DNA of 64,000 bases from Basidiobolus meristosporus CBS 931.73 (Eukaryota > Basidiobolomycota > Basidiobolomycetes > Basidiobolales > Basidiobolaceae), in contig MCFE01000501.1 in assembly GCA_002104905.1 (NCBI GenBank), positions 1-64,000 of the forward strand, in the 5' to 3' direction. The translations under genes and the position numbers were made by a program. Position 1 is the first letter of the stretch, and the number at the start of each line of letters is the position of its first letter. Below are positions 35,134-46,997 of the stretch, one piece after another. The notes under the pieces are model-generated. The model was not told where the DNA came from, ran no database searches, and saw nothing but the letters and a program-made list of their open reading frames with translations.

Positions 35134-35637
35134 ATGGTCATGTGTGTCAGTGCCCATCCTCCTTCACCCACCCCCGTTGATACCACTTACTCGCTTCCCG
35201 AAGCTGCCGAGGCTGACCGTGAGCCTGGCAGAGGATTGCGCGTGCTAGTGGTTGATGACAACCGCATATATCTCAGTATTGTCACTCGAATGCTTGAGAA
35301 GTATTTCACCAACATAGTGACTTACACTTTCGCGACCACCTCCGCACTTTGCGCACTCGAATCGTTATCCCTTTACAATTACGACCTGATCCTTCTTGAC
35401 ATCGACATGCCAGTGCTGACTGGTATCGAGGCGACACAAGAGATTAGAAATCCGTACAGTCGATTCCAGGTTCTGGATGCGAACAGGAGGATCCCCATTA
35501 TCGCCATCACCACCAACGACCTAGAGGAGCACCGCAAACGCTATACCGAGGTGGGGATGAATGCGTGTGTGGGCAAACCAGTGACACTGGATGAGCTACG
35601 ATTGGCCCTCAGCACAGTCATGGGATCAGCCATGTAG
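35134..35637 (+). CDS. Small stand-alone response regulator (receiver domain), SRR1-like
   Basis: The protein has 167 residues, nearly all one receiver domain (about 35-160). It has the acidic pair in LVVDDN (Asp41-Asp42), the phospho-acceptor Asp89 in LLDIDMP, Thr126 in AITTND and Lys148 in CVGKPV. All residues needed for phosphotransfer are therefore present. In fungi such proteins take phosphate from a histidine phosphotransfer protein in stress signalling. There is no output domain, and it resembles the fungal SRR1 class. The open frame extends upstream to 34,777, but that part is low complexity. The ATG at 35,134 was chosen because the receiver follows closely. Confidence 0.8.
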   Translation: MVMCVSAHPPSPTPVDTTYSLPEAAEADREPGRGLRVLVVDDNRIYLSIVTRMLEKYFTNIVTYTFATTSALCALESLSLYNYDLILLDIDMPVLTGIEATQEIRNPYSRFQVLDANRRIPIIAITTNDLEEHRKRYTEVGMNACVGKPVTLDELRLALSTVMGSAM

Positions 35638-36104
35638 TTTAGCCACACCCCCGCATGGGGTTTTACCTCAGCTTCGGCCATCAGCCACGCCTGGTTTATG
35701 TACAGTCTTTCTTTTTCGCACCTTGGCAACGGCTGCCTTGAAGATACTCACCCCCGCCGACCTTCTATCTATTGTTCAACCCCATAGACTTCACCCCCCC
35801 CCTCTCGCCCGCCTCGTTATGTGTCATTACTATCATCACCATACACCATCACCACCTGCTGTACTTCCATTGGCATTAAACATATTTGTAATTTCCTTGT
35901 AAAAATTGGCATTTTCCCCTAGTTCGATTAAACTTCGCTTGAGCAGCATGGCATTTCGTGATACGATTCATGGGATATGCGACCGGGTGAAGAAGGGGGG
36001 GGTTAGGGATCCGGGGGCAAGTTGAAAGGCGCGCGGATTTATTGCTGAGATTTTAAACAAGGGTAACATATGTGAGTGCTGTGGGTTGTCCGACTCCGAC
36101 AAAT

Positions 36105-38440
36105 CTATTGGTCCTTGGGCAAGCCGCACATCTCACAACTGGAGAGATTAGATGGGTTCACAAATGTACAATGTCGACACGCCCAGGTGGCTTGTGTTGC
36201 CGAGGAGCCGCCGCCGCTACTGGAGCCGTGTCCCGTGTGACTACCCCCAAATCCGCCCAGCCCCTGGGAGTGGTCGGCTTCCCTCAGAATGGCGAGCAGT
36301 GTCTGCCATCCGGAGGAGGCTTCGAGCTTCCTCGCTGCGTCATCGGTATGGGTAGTGGCCGCTTCGCAAAGAAAGCCCATGTCCCCAGAGTCGAGGACGT
36401 TCATCTGCTGGACAAACGCCATCAGGTGGAAATCGGAGATCCCGTGAACATTTTGGCTGGAGGGGAGGTATTTCTTGAGGGTGTAGATCTCCTGCACCTC
36501 GAGCCCCGACCGGTTCTCGATGGGAAAGTGGGTGGGGGAGGTGAAGAGAGGGTTCGGCTGGGATGGGAAACCGTGGGTAACATTCACCAGCAGATACTCC
36601 ACAGGGAAACTGGGTTTGGCGTTGTGACTCACCGTGACACCGTATTCATTCTTATACTTGTAGAACACCTCGGGGATGTATCGGGTGGAGGTAGCCTCCT
36701 TCACTCGCATGATCGATGGCTTGATAGATGCTTCGATGATATCCGCGTCCACCATGGCCACACATGAGTTGGAGACTTGGTATGAGGAGACATCGATGTC
36801 ACCCGTTTCGTTTCCTGACACGACACAGGTGACAAACTTACTGCCAAACTGTCCGGAAGCGCACCATTTGGAGGGGCTGGGGTGGTTCGCCTGCATGGCA
36901 GCTGCGAACGTGATTTCAAGGGAGGAGAGGAAGAAGGAGTCGATGTGCCTTTTGCAAACTACCTTTCCTTGACCTGTCCCGTCATCCATGAGATCCGTAA
37001 AGATCATTCCTACCTTGAGGCTGGAGGTTAATGTCCATTCGGAAGGAGAAAAAACGAACTCTTTATATACCTTCACTAGGCCGCATCTGGAGGCCAACTC
37101 ATCGATGGACTTCTCTTCACTCCATGGAAGCAAAAGTGTCAAGCCGTCCGGCTCGTTTGTCTGAGGTGGTTCATAAATGGCCTCAACCACGGCTTTGATA
37201 CCTAGAGGCACTTCGTTGTAAGGCTCATAGCGACCATAAAGGTAACCGAACCTCTGACAACCGGTGGAACGCCAGTAATTTATGAAGTTATCAATCAAGC
37301 TGGCGGATGAAAACTCCACATGATCAACCATTCGGAATGCCTGCCAGCAGGAGTGAAGCAGGGGAGGGGGGATTGAAATGGTTAAATACGGTCCATAAAC
37401 CAGATTTGCTATTCACTCCGTTACCTGTCTTTGCAGTGTAATGGCACTGGGCTGGCATTTGGTGCAAATGCTCTCCGGCCACGGTGGGTGACCACCCTTG
37501 CAATTCCTGTTCACCCGGTAATTAGGCTCTTCCAGTGGGGGTAGATACGACGATTTCGCGCCGCTCTTTTTGTTCTGTACGTTTAGCTGACGAAGATAGG
37601 CATGGAACGACATATGTTTAATCTTATTCTCATCCAAATACTTCGCATCGAATGGCTGGGGGTCATTCGGTTAGATCCGTTAGGGCGTATGGTCTGTGCG
37701 TACCGCATAATTGACTTACCTCAAGTGGCATGCAATAGTCACACATTCCGTTGTAGGCGTGCTTACAGCTAGACAGAAAACCGCCAAGGTTAGCATTGGG
37801 TAGAGGCTTATGCTCTGCGATGAGGAAAAGATACCGACAAGTTAGGGTCCCTTCCTCTTTTTATAAGCCCGTCCTGTTTATCCAGATGGTCGTCGATCTC
37901 GTCTTGCTTGACCGTCTTGAAGGAGGCGGTGGCTTCCTTCACCTCGGGCTGTTGTTCGTCGGCGGGTTTGGAGATTTGTGCGTACAACATATCCCCATGT
38001 CTTTTTGAAATTGGATGCTTGGTGAGCGAGCAGTTTAGGGCGACTTGTGAGTTAGACATGGCGATATCTTACTTCAGGCCTAGCTGCTCGACGGTCGCAC
38101 CACTTGTGGCAAGCGCGGTGGCACAGTCAGGTCGAACAGATAAAACGATACTGCTTGGGTCGCGCTTTAATATCTCGGCAAGCTACCGTGGCAATGATTG
38201 GATGTGAGTGACCGTCCAAAGGAAACCAGGTTCGTCTATGGGCTCCAACCGAGGGACATGACGTATCCATACAAGCGTGGATTCATACCTTTTGAATGGC
38301 GAACGATATGTCTTCAGAACCATCGACCTGCACTCTACTTGTCCCTTCGGACGACCGGATACGAAGAAGCTGTCATAAAAGAAAGGGGTTTAGGTTGGTC
38401 CAAGAGAAACATCCGCCGCGTCTATGATAAATAATACCAT
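36105..38440 (-). CDS. NPL4: Npl4, ubiquitin-binding cofactor of the Cdc48/p97 segregase
   Basis: Npl4 pairs with Ufd1 to bring ubiquitinated substrates to Cdc48 for ER-associated degradation. Seven exons are modelled: 38,438-38,440 (ATG only), 38,289-38,369, 38,073-38,182, 37,839-38,000, 37,720-37,768, 37,425-37,655 and 36,105-37,340. They give about 623 residues, close to family length. Order: UBX-like N-terminus ([15 protein letters not shown] to LGLKHGDMLYA), zinc region ([29 protein letters not shown]), inactive MPN domain ([20 protein letters not shown]), C-terminal NZF finger ([20 protein letters not shown]). The start codon is an exon by itself. The fourth intron needs a non-consensus GTCGGT donor. 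The next gene, also on -, is about 300 bp upstream. Confidence 0.93.
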
Positions 38441-38754
38441 TGAATCGGTTTGCTTGGTCAGGGGAGGGCGTGGTACTGTGTTGGAAAGGAAAACCTTCGG
38501 GGACGTAGCTGGCACTGTACGGTAAATAGAAAGGCTGGGCTCTGTTGACACTATTGAACAGTTGAACTGCGGTGGAATTTTTCATGTACTAGGAACGACG
38601 CAAGGCCAGGATGACATCACCAGTTGCGTAAGATACTTTGATTAGCAACCCAGCCAATGTTGCATAAATCGACTACAGAGATCTCTGGTGTAACATATTG
38701 ATCTATTTATTGTTTACTGGTTCGCGCTTCCAGACATCCAACTGTTGGCCACAT

Positions 38755-39861
38755 TCAAAACATCATTGGTGGAGCACACATATCTACAACCTGGTTGAAG
38801 GGAGTGACAAGAAGGGGGGCGCTCCACAAGAAGAACATATTGGATGCCAAGATGGCGAACCGCTCGGGAAGAACGTTCTTACCCAGGATTTTCTCCAAAC
38901 CCAACTGTAACCCAAGTGCGGCACTATGGACCAGGACAAACAAGGGGTCCTCGACAGAAGGGGTGGAGTTCGACTTGGATATGGTCACGAGCTTGGGCAC
39001 CACGAAGGCAAGCAGGGTGAGCACCCCGATGGAAAGGCAAGCACCCGACTTTCCCCTGGTGGCCGCACTTTTTCTGGGGAACACTTTGTTCATAGGGCCG
39101 AGAATACGCTTCTCCATATTCTCGCAAAAGCCTTTATTCCACCGTACCTTCCAAAGCTCCTTGGGCTTGTGGGGGAAGTTGGGGAGGTCAAATAAAGGGG
39201 AATACTGTTTGCCAGTTAGAAAGCAACATGGGTATAACAACACGAAGTGATAGATTGAGACGTAGAGACACAAGAGCGCGATATAGAGGTACTGCTGAAA
39301 GGCGATCTCTGGTTGCCGTAGCGACAATAGCGAGCGTAGAGTGAGGGAGGTCTGAGGTGGTTGATAGCGAAAATAAAGCTGAATCAGATTTGCCAATAAA
39401 TACTGCACAAGAGTGATCGTTAAATACCATAAAAACCCTCTCTTGCCGTTTGGCCACCTCTTGAATATAGACTTCCTCGCCTCATCGGGAAACAAGAACA
39501 CCCGACGATAATACTCCGCGAGCCCTAGCTTCTTCTTGGAACTGGCTGGTTTGGTTCCCAGCTGGTACACCCGGTAGCCAACAAAGAGACTTCCCCCCTT
39601 CAATATCAAGCTGTCGATAAAGCCCTTGGGTGTAAAAGCAAAGCAGATCAGCCCTTGCAGCCCCAAGGCCGCCAGCGTGATCTCACGTAGCGTAAATTTG
39701 CCCTTTTTTTGACAAAGTGCCCAGTACTGAAACACCGTCGGGAGTAGTGGCAGCAGTAAGGCACCACAGGATGGGAGGAGTGCGTTCTTTGCCCTTTGTG
39801 TTACCTTGCTGGCCAAGAGCTCCGATAGATAACGTATCCCAATCGTCCTGAGAACGTTCAT
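38755..39861 (-). CDS. Multi-pass membrane protein with wax-synthase-like (MBOAT-related) signature
   Basis: The gene is a single exon of about 368 residues starting MNVLRTIGIRYLSELL. About seven hydrophobic segments are visible. After TM segments near LYHFVLLYPCCFLTG comes SPLFDLPNFPHKPKELWKVRW, which matches the LFD-P-x(n)-S-x-x-x-FW-x-x-RWN signature of fungal wax-synthase-like acyltransferases. These enzymes move an acyl group to an alcohol or sterol-like acceptor in the ER. The usual catalytic His region is not clearly seen, so substrate and activity are open. Confidence 0.6.
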   Translation of the reverse strand: MNVLRTIGIRYLSELLASKVTQRAKNALLPSCGALLLPLLPTVFQYWALCQKKGKFTLREITLAALGLQGLICFAFTPKGFIDSLILKGGSLFVGYRVYQLGTKPASSKKKLGLAEYYRRVFLFPDEARKSIFKRWPNGKRGFLWYLTITLVQYLLANLIQLYFRYQPPQTSLTLRSLLSLRQPEIAFQQYLYIALLCLYVSIYHFVLLYPCCFLTGKQYSPLFDLPNFPHKPKELWKVRWNKGFCENMEKRILGPMNKVFPRKSAATRGKSGACLSIGVLTLLAFVVPKLVTISKSNSTPSVEDPLFVLVHSAALGLQLGLEKILGKNVLPERFAILASNMFFLWSAPLLVTPFNQVVDMCAPPMMF

Positions 39862-40080
39862 AGTTTGAGGCAAAGGGGGAAGTAGAGCGCGCTCACACGC
39901 AGATCAATATTTACATAGACCTCAGCCTGACCAATCACGGGGGGTTTCTGGTCGACGGTACACAATGGATTGGCAATATGCAACCTCTACACTGCACCCA
40001 GGTGAACATCGAGTAGATTTCATGGTTTTATTCAAGCAAAGGCAAGACATCATGCTATAAATTGAATAACAAGTGGATAT

Positions 40081-40633
40081 TTAAACACGGGATGGGTACA
40101 TCATGACACGGACGCTAGCACCGAAGGAGTGAGGAGGCAAGTTGGAACGGAATTTGGCCTTGACAACACCGGAGTTACCGTGGGGGCGGGTAACGCGACC
40201 CCAGATGACACGGACCTTGGAGCCGTTGATTTCGCGCTTGGCACGATAGACGTAGGCCACACGCTTACCAAGGTAGAACTGAGTGTCTTCCTTGGTGGCA
40301 ACGTTCTCGAGTTGGATAAGAGAGGTGTTGGTTCTTTGGTTACGCTTGGCGCGCTTGAAGCCCAAGACACGGCCCTTGGAGTAAAGTCTGGTAGGTGGAG
40401 AAAAGAAAGGTTAGCATGCTGCCGTCGAGAAGAGGGTGGGAATGATCATGTCGCATAGGTATGGGATGGTCGTGGTGCCGCCAACCCAGCAAATCCGATG
40501 GATGGACTTGGCCGCTCTTTCGATGCTCCAACAAGCATGCGGCCGCTTGGCGCAGCGGCTTCGCGGTTTGGCCCGAATCGACATGTCCCGGCAAAGAAAA
40601 GCAAAAGAGTACTCACCGAACGGGTTGGCTCAT
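40081..40633 (-). CDS. RPL33: 60S ribosomal protein eL33 (L35Ae/Rpl33)
   Basis: Two exons (40,617-40,633 and 40,081-40,387) encode 107 residues: [70 protein letters not shown] and [14 protein letters not shown]. It is a complete, highly conserved member of the family and part of the large ribosomal subunit near the tRNA exit site. The 229-bp intron after codon 5 is the longest clear intron in this block, typical for ribosomal protein genes. It has a CTAAC branch point before the acceptor. I saw no snoRNA boxes in it. Confidence 0.97.
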
Positions 40634-40869
40634 GGTAAGTTCTACGTCTACGTGTGCAGAGAACGAAAGAAAGAGAATCCCAACCCGAGACTGCCAACTT
40701 GACTATATGCCTTGACCCAGGCCAGGCCGGTGATGAAAAAAACGGGTCGGATTTTTTTCAGGGATCCCCCGATTGGCTGATGGGCGGCATCAATGTGTGC
40801 ACAACAATAGGTAATTTAACTCGACAGGAATGGGTGCTATGTTACAATGGTTTTAATGCTTATGGAGAT

Positions 40870-41989
40870 TCAAAGCTTTTGGTAGAGTCGAACGAAGAAA
40901 CGCATGTTGTTGAGGTCTAAGGGGTAGCTGAGGTGGTTGGGATATCTGTACCATCTTGCGTTATCGCTGATAACTGGGGCAAAGTGGTTCTTCAAAGCGT
41001 CGAACAGCATGTATATCATGTACGTGCGCTCACCAACCTTCAGGTTAGAAAAGGAGCCAGCGGAATCGACGATCTGCGCTGTCGGTTAGTAATGGTCCTT
41101 CGGTGGAAAGTGGGATGAATCTTACCAGTAGATGGGATCCCTTGCGCATATTCTTGATTAGTAAACTGATCATATCCATGGCTCGCTTCTTGGTGACAAA
41201 TAACTCATTCATGACAAACATGGCGGTGATAAGGTCGGCCTTTTGAAACTGCTCCTCAAGCTGAGGTGTAGTCTCCAGCACACTTCCCATAGAGAATTCG
41301 CACCTGAGGTTGTTTTCTTCCAAGCCCCAACGTTTACGTATGGTCGTTTCCAAATCACCCAGCACCGCGCTCCAATCGGCGATATCTTGCGTGTGACAGG
41401 TGATCTCCTGTTGCTCGGAAGGTGCGTGCAGCATGGCAGCTGAAATCCCAACCAGCTCGCTTCCCGAGCCAGCCCCCATGCAATAGAGATGGGATTTCTT
41501 GCTCAGGATGTCTAGCAGCTCCGGCTCTTTACTGAATAAAGTGTAGTAGCAGAGAGCTCTAGCAGGTATGTACTGCGCGGAATACACCGGGAGGTGCTCA
41601 GGTGTGCCAAACACCCCATCGTAGTCTCTATTGTAAAACAGGGACTTGATGTTCTGCAAGATCTCCCGGAATTCGGGCAGTTGAAAACTATCGTTGCATG
41701 CGATTTGGATGGCATTCAGAATCTCTGTGGGCAGGGCAATAACAAGTTAGTGGCAAGGCCTAGAAAAGCTTTACCGATATCTTGGAATACCTTGTTCTGG
41801 ATCTCTCCCCAGAAGTTTCTTGGCTCTTGTAGGGCTAGGTTTCTTTTTGCTGGGGTTTTTTTTCTCCGAGATCTTCCCCTTTCCCGAGGCCACCTTCTCC
41901 TTCGATATAGACAGGGCCTCCATCTTATCCTTCAGCTCAGGTGCTGTGTCTGTCTCTGCTTGGTTGGTATCCTTTGCTGTGGCACTCAT
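40870..41989 (-). CDS. BMT6: 25S rRNA uracil-N3 methyltransferase, Bmt6-like; one-base frame break in the N-terminal lysine tract
   Basis: Exons are 41,775-41,989, 41,126-41,724 and 40,870-41,073. The core has NFWGEIQNKVFQDIEIL, YIPARALCYYTLFS, the SAM-binding CMGAGSGSELVGISAA, and LITAMFVMNELF. The end reads IVDSAGSFSNLKVGERTYMI and FVRLYQKL. This is the fungal Bmt6 layout; the yeast enzyme makes m3U in 25S rRNA. The Lys-rich N-terminus (MSATAKDTNQAETDTAPELK) is open but lies one base out of frame with the core. The frames meet at a run of eight A (on -, near 41,855-41,862), where seven A would join them. The cause may be a sequencing error, a null allele or slippage. Confidence 0.85.
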
Positions 41990-42277
41990 TGTTCAGAGTT
42001 GCGGCAGCCCGATTCTGTTGAGTGCAATGGCCAAGAAGAAAGCCCACAAATGATCGCAGCTACCATGTTAATTTCGCTCGACTTTTGGGACGGTCCAGAA
42101 AAATTCACCCACTGGTCCAACGAAAACCAATTTATTTTGCTCATTTGTTGAGATTTCGATTTGATTTGGAATTGATCTTAAATAAATTAGCCCATTCAAT
42201 CAAGAAACTGGGAAAATAAAATGTAGTGTAGGGAATGTACAGCGAATGGTGATAGCGTCCAATGCCAATGACACTGC

Positions 42278-45200
42278 TTATGCACCCGTGCTCTTGTATA
42301 ATGATTCTGCGGTAAGCGAGGTCTCACCTTGGGTTGAGGTGGACGTGATTAGACGGAATAAATAGTGCTCATGGTTGCGTAAAGATTCCATCCTAAAATA
42401 GACGCTATCTTTGTGTGTGCCAGGGTTGAGGTATTGAAGGTTACATCCGTTGATGACTTGAATCAACTCTCCGGACTCGGCATGGCGAATTTCCATGAAA
42501 AAGTTGCCGAACGCAATGATATATTGTCCGTGCAGCGCTGTGGAACGAGAATCTCATTAACCTTGGCCCGTGATACTTCGCGCACCAATATACATACCAA
42601 CGCTATTTGGCCGCCCTTCCCATTCGATCAGCAGATTGGGCCGCGTGCGGCGTCCAAGTTTATCCAAATGGAATGCAAATTCTACTCTTGTTAGTGGGTG
42701 TTCCATAAAGGACACTTGGGAGGAATTCGTCTCACCATTGTAACATAAAAGAAATTCTTCGGTGTCGAGTGGGAACATCGCCAGTGGCCTACACTCCTCG
42801 CGCCGATTGATGAATCCGAACTGGGCCTCGTCGCTCAGATCGGGAATACCTGTTGTTTGGGAAGTCAGTGATTGAACGCAGCCACGAAGGGTGAGAAACC
42901 TTACTCTTGTTTAGGTGAAGTGCTTCCAGGTTGATGATTTCGAACCCTTTGGGACACACCACGTATAGTTTCTTGGTCAGAAATTGGACCGAGTAAGATT
43001 CAGCCCCGATGTAGAATTCTTTGAATAGTCTGAGAGCGAATCCATTGCGTTGACACAATAGCTTCCCTTTAATCTTGGGGTTCTCTCGCAGCGACACTGG
43101 CTCGAGCACCTTAAAGAAGGATTTCAGCCCTTTCAGCTTCATGAGTACGACCAATAGTTGTCCATCACAGCGACCAGTACCGAAGTAGCTCACTTGTGAA
43201 GCCAGCTTCTGGCCTTGACGATTCGCACACGACTCAGGATTGTCAAGCACGTCTATCGAATAGGTCAGCAGTAGCTTGTCTGTAAGCGGTAGGGGTTAGC
43301 AACCGTATCCAGAAGTAGGGAGTCTGCTGGCAAGTAAACAAACCTTGGAGAACAATCACCATGCCGATTTCTTGTAGGGTTTCAACCTGTTGGATTCGCG
43401 GATGGTCAAGGACTTTCCTGAAGCTAGCGGGGTCTCCCTCGAATCCAGAGAAGAGGCCATCCTTGGTTCCAACGGCAATCTTTCGTCTGCCATCATGGGT
43501 AACTGTGGATGGTTCGGTTAGAGCATTGATCTCCTCGGAGGCCAGAGTAGTTCTACTTACAATACGCGCAAGTGCACGATGCGGTCTTCTCCGGGACGAA
43601 TCCATGGTCTGAAACGCGAGCAATCTCGAAGATTCGAGGCTGCTTGTACATGCGCTTGGCTTTTTGCTCCTGGATCTTATCCATCCACTGCTTGCGCTCC
43701 GCAAACGTGCTGGCTATCAAGGTGAAGGACCCTCCGCATTTGCTCAAATTCGTGATGGTAAAGCTGTGCGAGTTCTTGGTGGACTCCTCGCCTGTGGCAA
43801 TGGAGCTGTCCGAGTGCGCTTGGAGGGTCAGGAGCTCGAGCGGAATAGGCTGGTGTTGGGGTTGGTGATTGGCTCTAGTGGATAGATTGCTGATGGCCTT
43901 ACCTTGGCGTAGGCCCGATACGTGATGTTGTTATTGGTGAACGCTTTTTTGTCTTTCGCCAGAAATAGCACGTGATCAAACAGAATCAACCTCAGGCTCT
44001 GCCCGATGGAGCGCTTAAGCAGGCCTTCTCGTATGAGCTGACGGTCCTCGTCATCCAGCCTCAGGTCCTATTATGAGGGTTAGTAGCCGATGAGAGGGAC
44101 CGAAAGATGGCTCGTCGCATACCATGCAATCATCAGTCTTGAATTCGATTTTGTCTCTGATCTCCTGTAGCTTAAGCCTGTTTTCCTCACGTCCTGTTTC
44201 TTCATTGAGTCGTGTTAAGAATGCCTTAATGGAGTTGATGGCGTTGGATAGTATTTCCCGATCTACATTGTCTTCTGGAGTGTACTTCAGCACTCGATCC
44301 AAGAGAAGGGGGTACCGAGCAATTCTCGAATTGGGTCTCGACAGGAAGCTCTCTAACGGCAGCTTGCGGGCTTCTGGCTTCTTCTGACATTCCTATAATG
44401 GACACCCATGTCAATACCTGGCTAATCAATCTATGGCTGGCAATGGGCCTGACCTCCAGGAAGCCATCTAGGGCGGATGAGTGCGCTCGCTCATTCTTCA
44501 GGACACGACCGGAGTTCACGGAGCCGGTGCTGAAAAGAACATAAGGCTCAAACCTTTCGATAAACTGCAGTATCACATCCCCGATGATTTCGATAATTGC
44601 ATTCATCGACTGACGCTCCTTCAGGATGGCTATGGTTTCCTCATGAATTTGCTGTAGCTCACGGTAGTTCACGAACACGTCTTGAACGAAATTCTCGGTT
44701 TTGTCGCAGTTGAAAACCCGTGCGGCGTGCAGGGGCTCAATGAAGAGCTAGAAAATGCCGCAGAAGAAGGGAGATATTAGCGCTTAGGCGATCGCAATGC
44801 ATCTGTGAGTCGGCCCACCCACCGTATCATACAACTTCAGGTCACGAAGGTACTCCTCCTCGGTGTATATGATCTCGAAAATGGCGATTTGTCGGTTCCT
44901 CTCTTTATCGCTCAGGGTTTCAATAATCTCTTCAGGCACAGAGGTCAGCCACAGGCTCTCGTACTAGGAATGAATTGAATATGCATGCTCTTTAAGTGTA
45001 TTCGATGCGGAATTACCTCGTTGGTGGATTGTCGAATCAACTCAGTAGGCTTTCTCGAAACGCTGGTTGAGGTGTAGAGCGGGGTATCGGAGGGCTGGAG
45101 TAGGATGGATCGTATGTTAACGATAGGCTTCACTGAAGTGTTTTAAGGAACTCATACTTGGTCATTTGCAGCCTGCTCGACCAGTGATGTGGTATCCTGC

Positions 45201-46278
45201 TCTTGGTTTTCTGTTGGGACTGGTTGCTCTGCAGCAAGTTGGCTAGAATCGCTCGTTTCTAGTGAATCGACCTTGGGCTCATCTTCGGCTTCGGGGATGC
45301 AGAGTCGGTAGAACTCTTGGTCATTATCCATCAAAATCCGGTTGTTGGAGCTGACGTGCTGGAAGACTTCGTTTTCTTGAAGTAATCGACCGACTTTCAA
45401 TGCGGTTTCTCTTCGAGCCACCTCAAGAACATCGCAGATGGCGCTCTAGTGCAAGCTATGGTTAGAGCGGGTGCTGGGGCTTGTCTGCTGAGCACTAGAC
45501 GTACCACTATCTCATGGCCGCTGAAGCAATTGAAGTACTCATTGTTTTGGCCGATGCCGCGTTTGCTTTGAAGGGTTCTCAGCAAGCCCTCATGCGCTAT
45601 GGGTAGGAGGGCTGGGTCGTATGGGTTGATGTCCGCCTGTGATACCTGATAGTCTGGGAGAACAGTGAAAAACCGCGCTGGAATCAAAATATCTAGGAAA
45701 GTACCTCTTGGATCCGGGATTGTCATGAAATCGGAATGCTCATAGCCAGCTGGATAATACGGACTCATCTCGAAAGCAAAGTGTGGGTGGTTGCTGGATA
45801 TGTAATCCAGCGGATCAGGCATCCGTAAAGGATAGCCAGAGTGAGGCTCCGAGCTTTCTTGGAAATGGCCCTGGGGGAACTCGGCGTGGTGGCCATAATA
45901 TATGGGGGTCTCTCTTGCGGGATATGACGGCTGAGGGAAATATGGGCTGCTGTTCTGATGTGGGTGATATCCGTAGGTGTCATTCTGTTGATTCCAGTAG
46001 TTGTATCCATCCTGGTGAGTTGCGTGCTGGAAGCTGGGCTGAAATGGCGGAGGTGGTGCCCCATAATATTCGTGCTGTGGGGTCAGCACTGGCTCGTACG
46101 GTTGGTAAGGAAAACCCTGGTGAGGGGTAACCATGGTAGAGCCCGCGTAGTAATGACTATTTCTCGGCTGGCTCCTTCCCATCTCTTTCTCTCGTATCGT
46201 CCAGTATTGGGCGGAAGCTGATAAGTCATCGATCAGCTCGCTGGACTCGGGTGGTTTTGGGATTGAGGTATACGGCAT
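42278..46278 (-). CDS. Rho1 guanine-nucleotide exchange factor, Rom1/2-type (DEP-DH-PH-CNH)
   Basis: The protein activates Rho1-type GTPases at the plasma membrane for cell-wall integrity and polarity. Reading on -, at least ten exons encode a Pro/Tyr/His-rich N-terminus (MPYTSIPKPPESSELIDDLS, exon 45,505-46,278), then a DEP domain (SAICDVLEVARRETALKVGR, exon 45,158-45,445). The DH domain comes next (RQIAIFEIIYTEEEYLRDLK; YPLLLDRVLKYTPEDN), then a PH domain (EGLLKRSIGQSLRLILFDHV; HSFTITNLSKCGGSFTLIAS), and a C-terminal CNH domain (KIAVGTKDGLF, LEALHLNKS, MEIRHAESGELIQVINGCN). The stop is at 42,278. Exons in the 42.5-45.1 kb part were placed by domain continuity, so some edges are approximate. 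Introns carry CTAAC. Confidence 0.9.
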
Positions 46279-46997
46279 CCAATGACTTCAGTAAACACCA
46301 GTCTCGAGGCGTAAAGTAGTTGAAGGGCAAGGGCGATAGTCAAACGGTGGCTTCTCAAGAAAGGAGGTCAAGTTACCAAACTCTATGCTGCACTACCGAG
46401 TGATGATGGGCAAGGATTTATGTTTGATAAGATGCACTATGGATAACAATAAGTTAAACCAGCGACTCTGATTTGATACCTGACTCTCATTAAATGTACA
46501 AGGCTTCAATAGAGATTTGGTTGGTTTTGAAATGTGTTACAAACTTCCAAATCACGGCTAATTGCGATCAGTAGGAGCAGTATTTAAAGAAGCAAAGCAA
46601 TTGACAGAGTTATTAGAGTCTCAAGAATGTAGATTTTATCACATTGCATGGATGAGTCTCATGCCTCCGAATCACCATTGGAGGCAAACCGGTATCGGAA
46701 TGAGCGATCCTACACTTGCGTTGGAATTGGATGGTTCAATGATATCTATGCATTCATAACTCGATCAGTCGGGCTGAATACCTTGATCAACAATGAATGT
46801 GCTGGGCTGATTTGCTCAATGCATCCTCTTAGGCCTCAGTCTCATTGGCACCATGGTTGGAAGGGGATACAGGAGGAGCACAGAGGGAGCACGAGGGCGG
46901 GCGTAGCGATCTGTGGAGTCACATGTTCTCGTTTATTCGTATGTTAAAAGTACAAATGGATGAGAGAATAAGCAGATAATTGTGAATTAGAACATGT
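46279..46997. other. Intergenic region
   Basis: Promoter side of the Rho GEF and 3' side of the lipase. No gene or RNA recognised. Confidence 0.5.

Noticed and set aside
36072-36767. 231-codon open frame on + over NPL4
   Set aside because: Antisense shadow; the - strand carries the conserved Npl4 protein.
40388-40616. snoRNA inside the RPL33 intron
   Set aside because: No C/D or H/ACA boxes with suitable spacing were found by eye.
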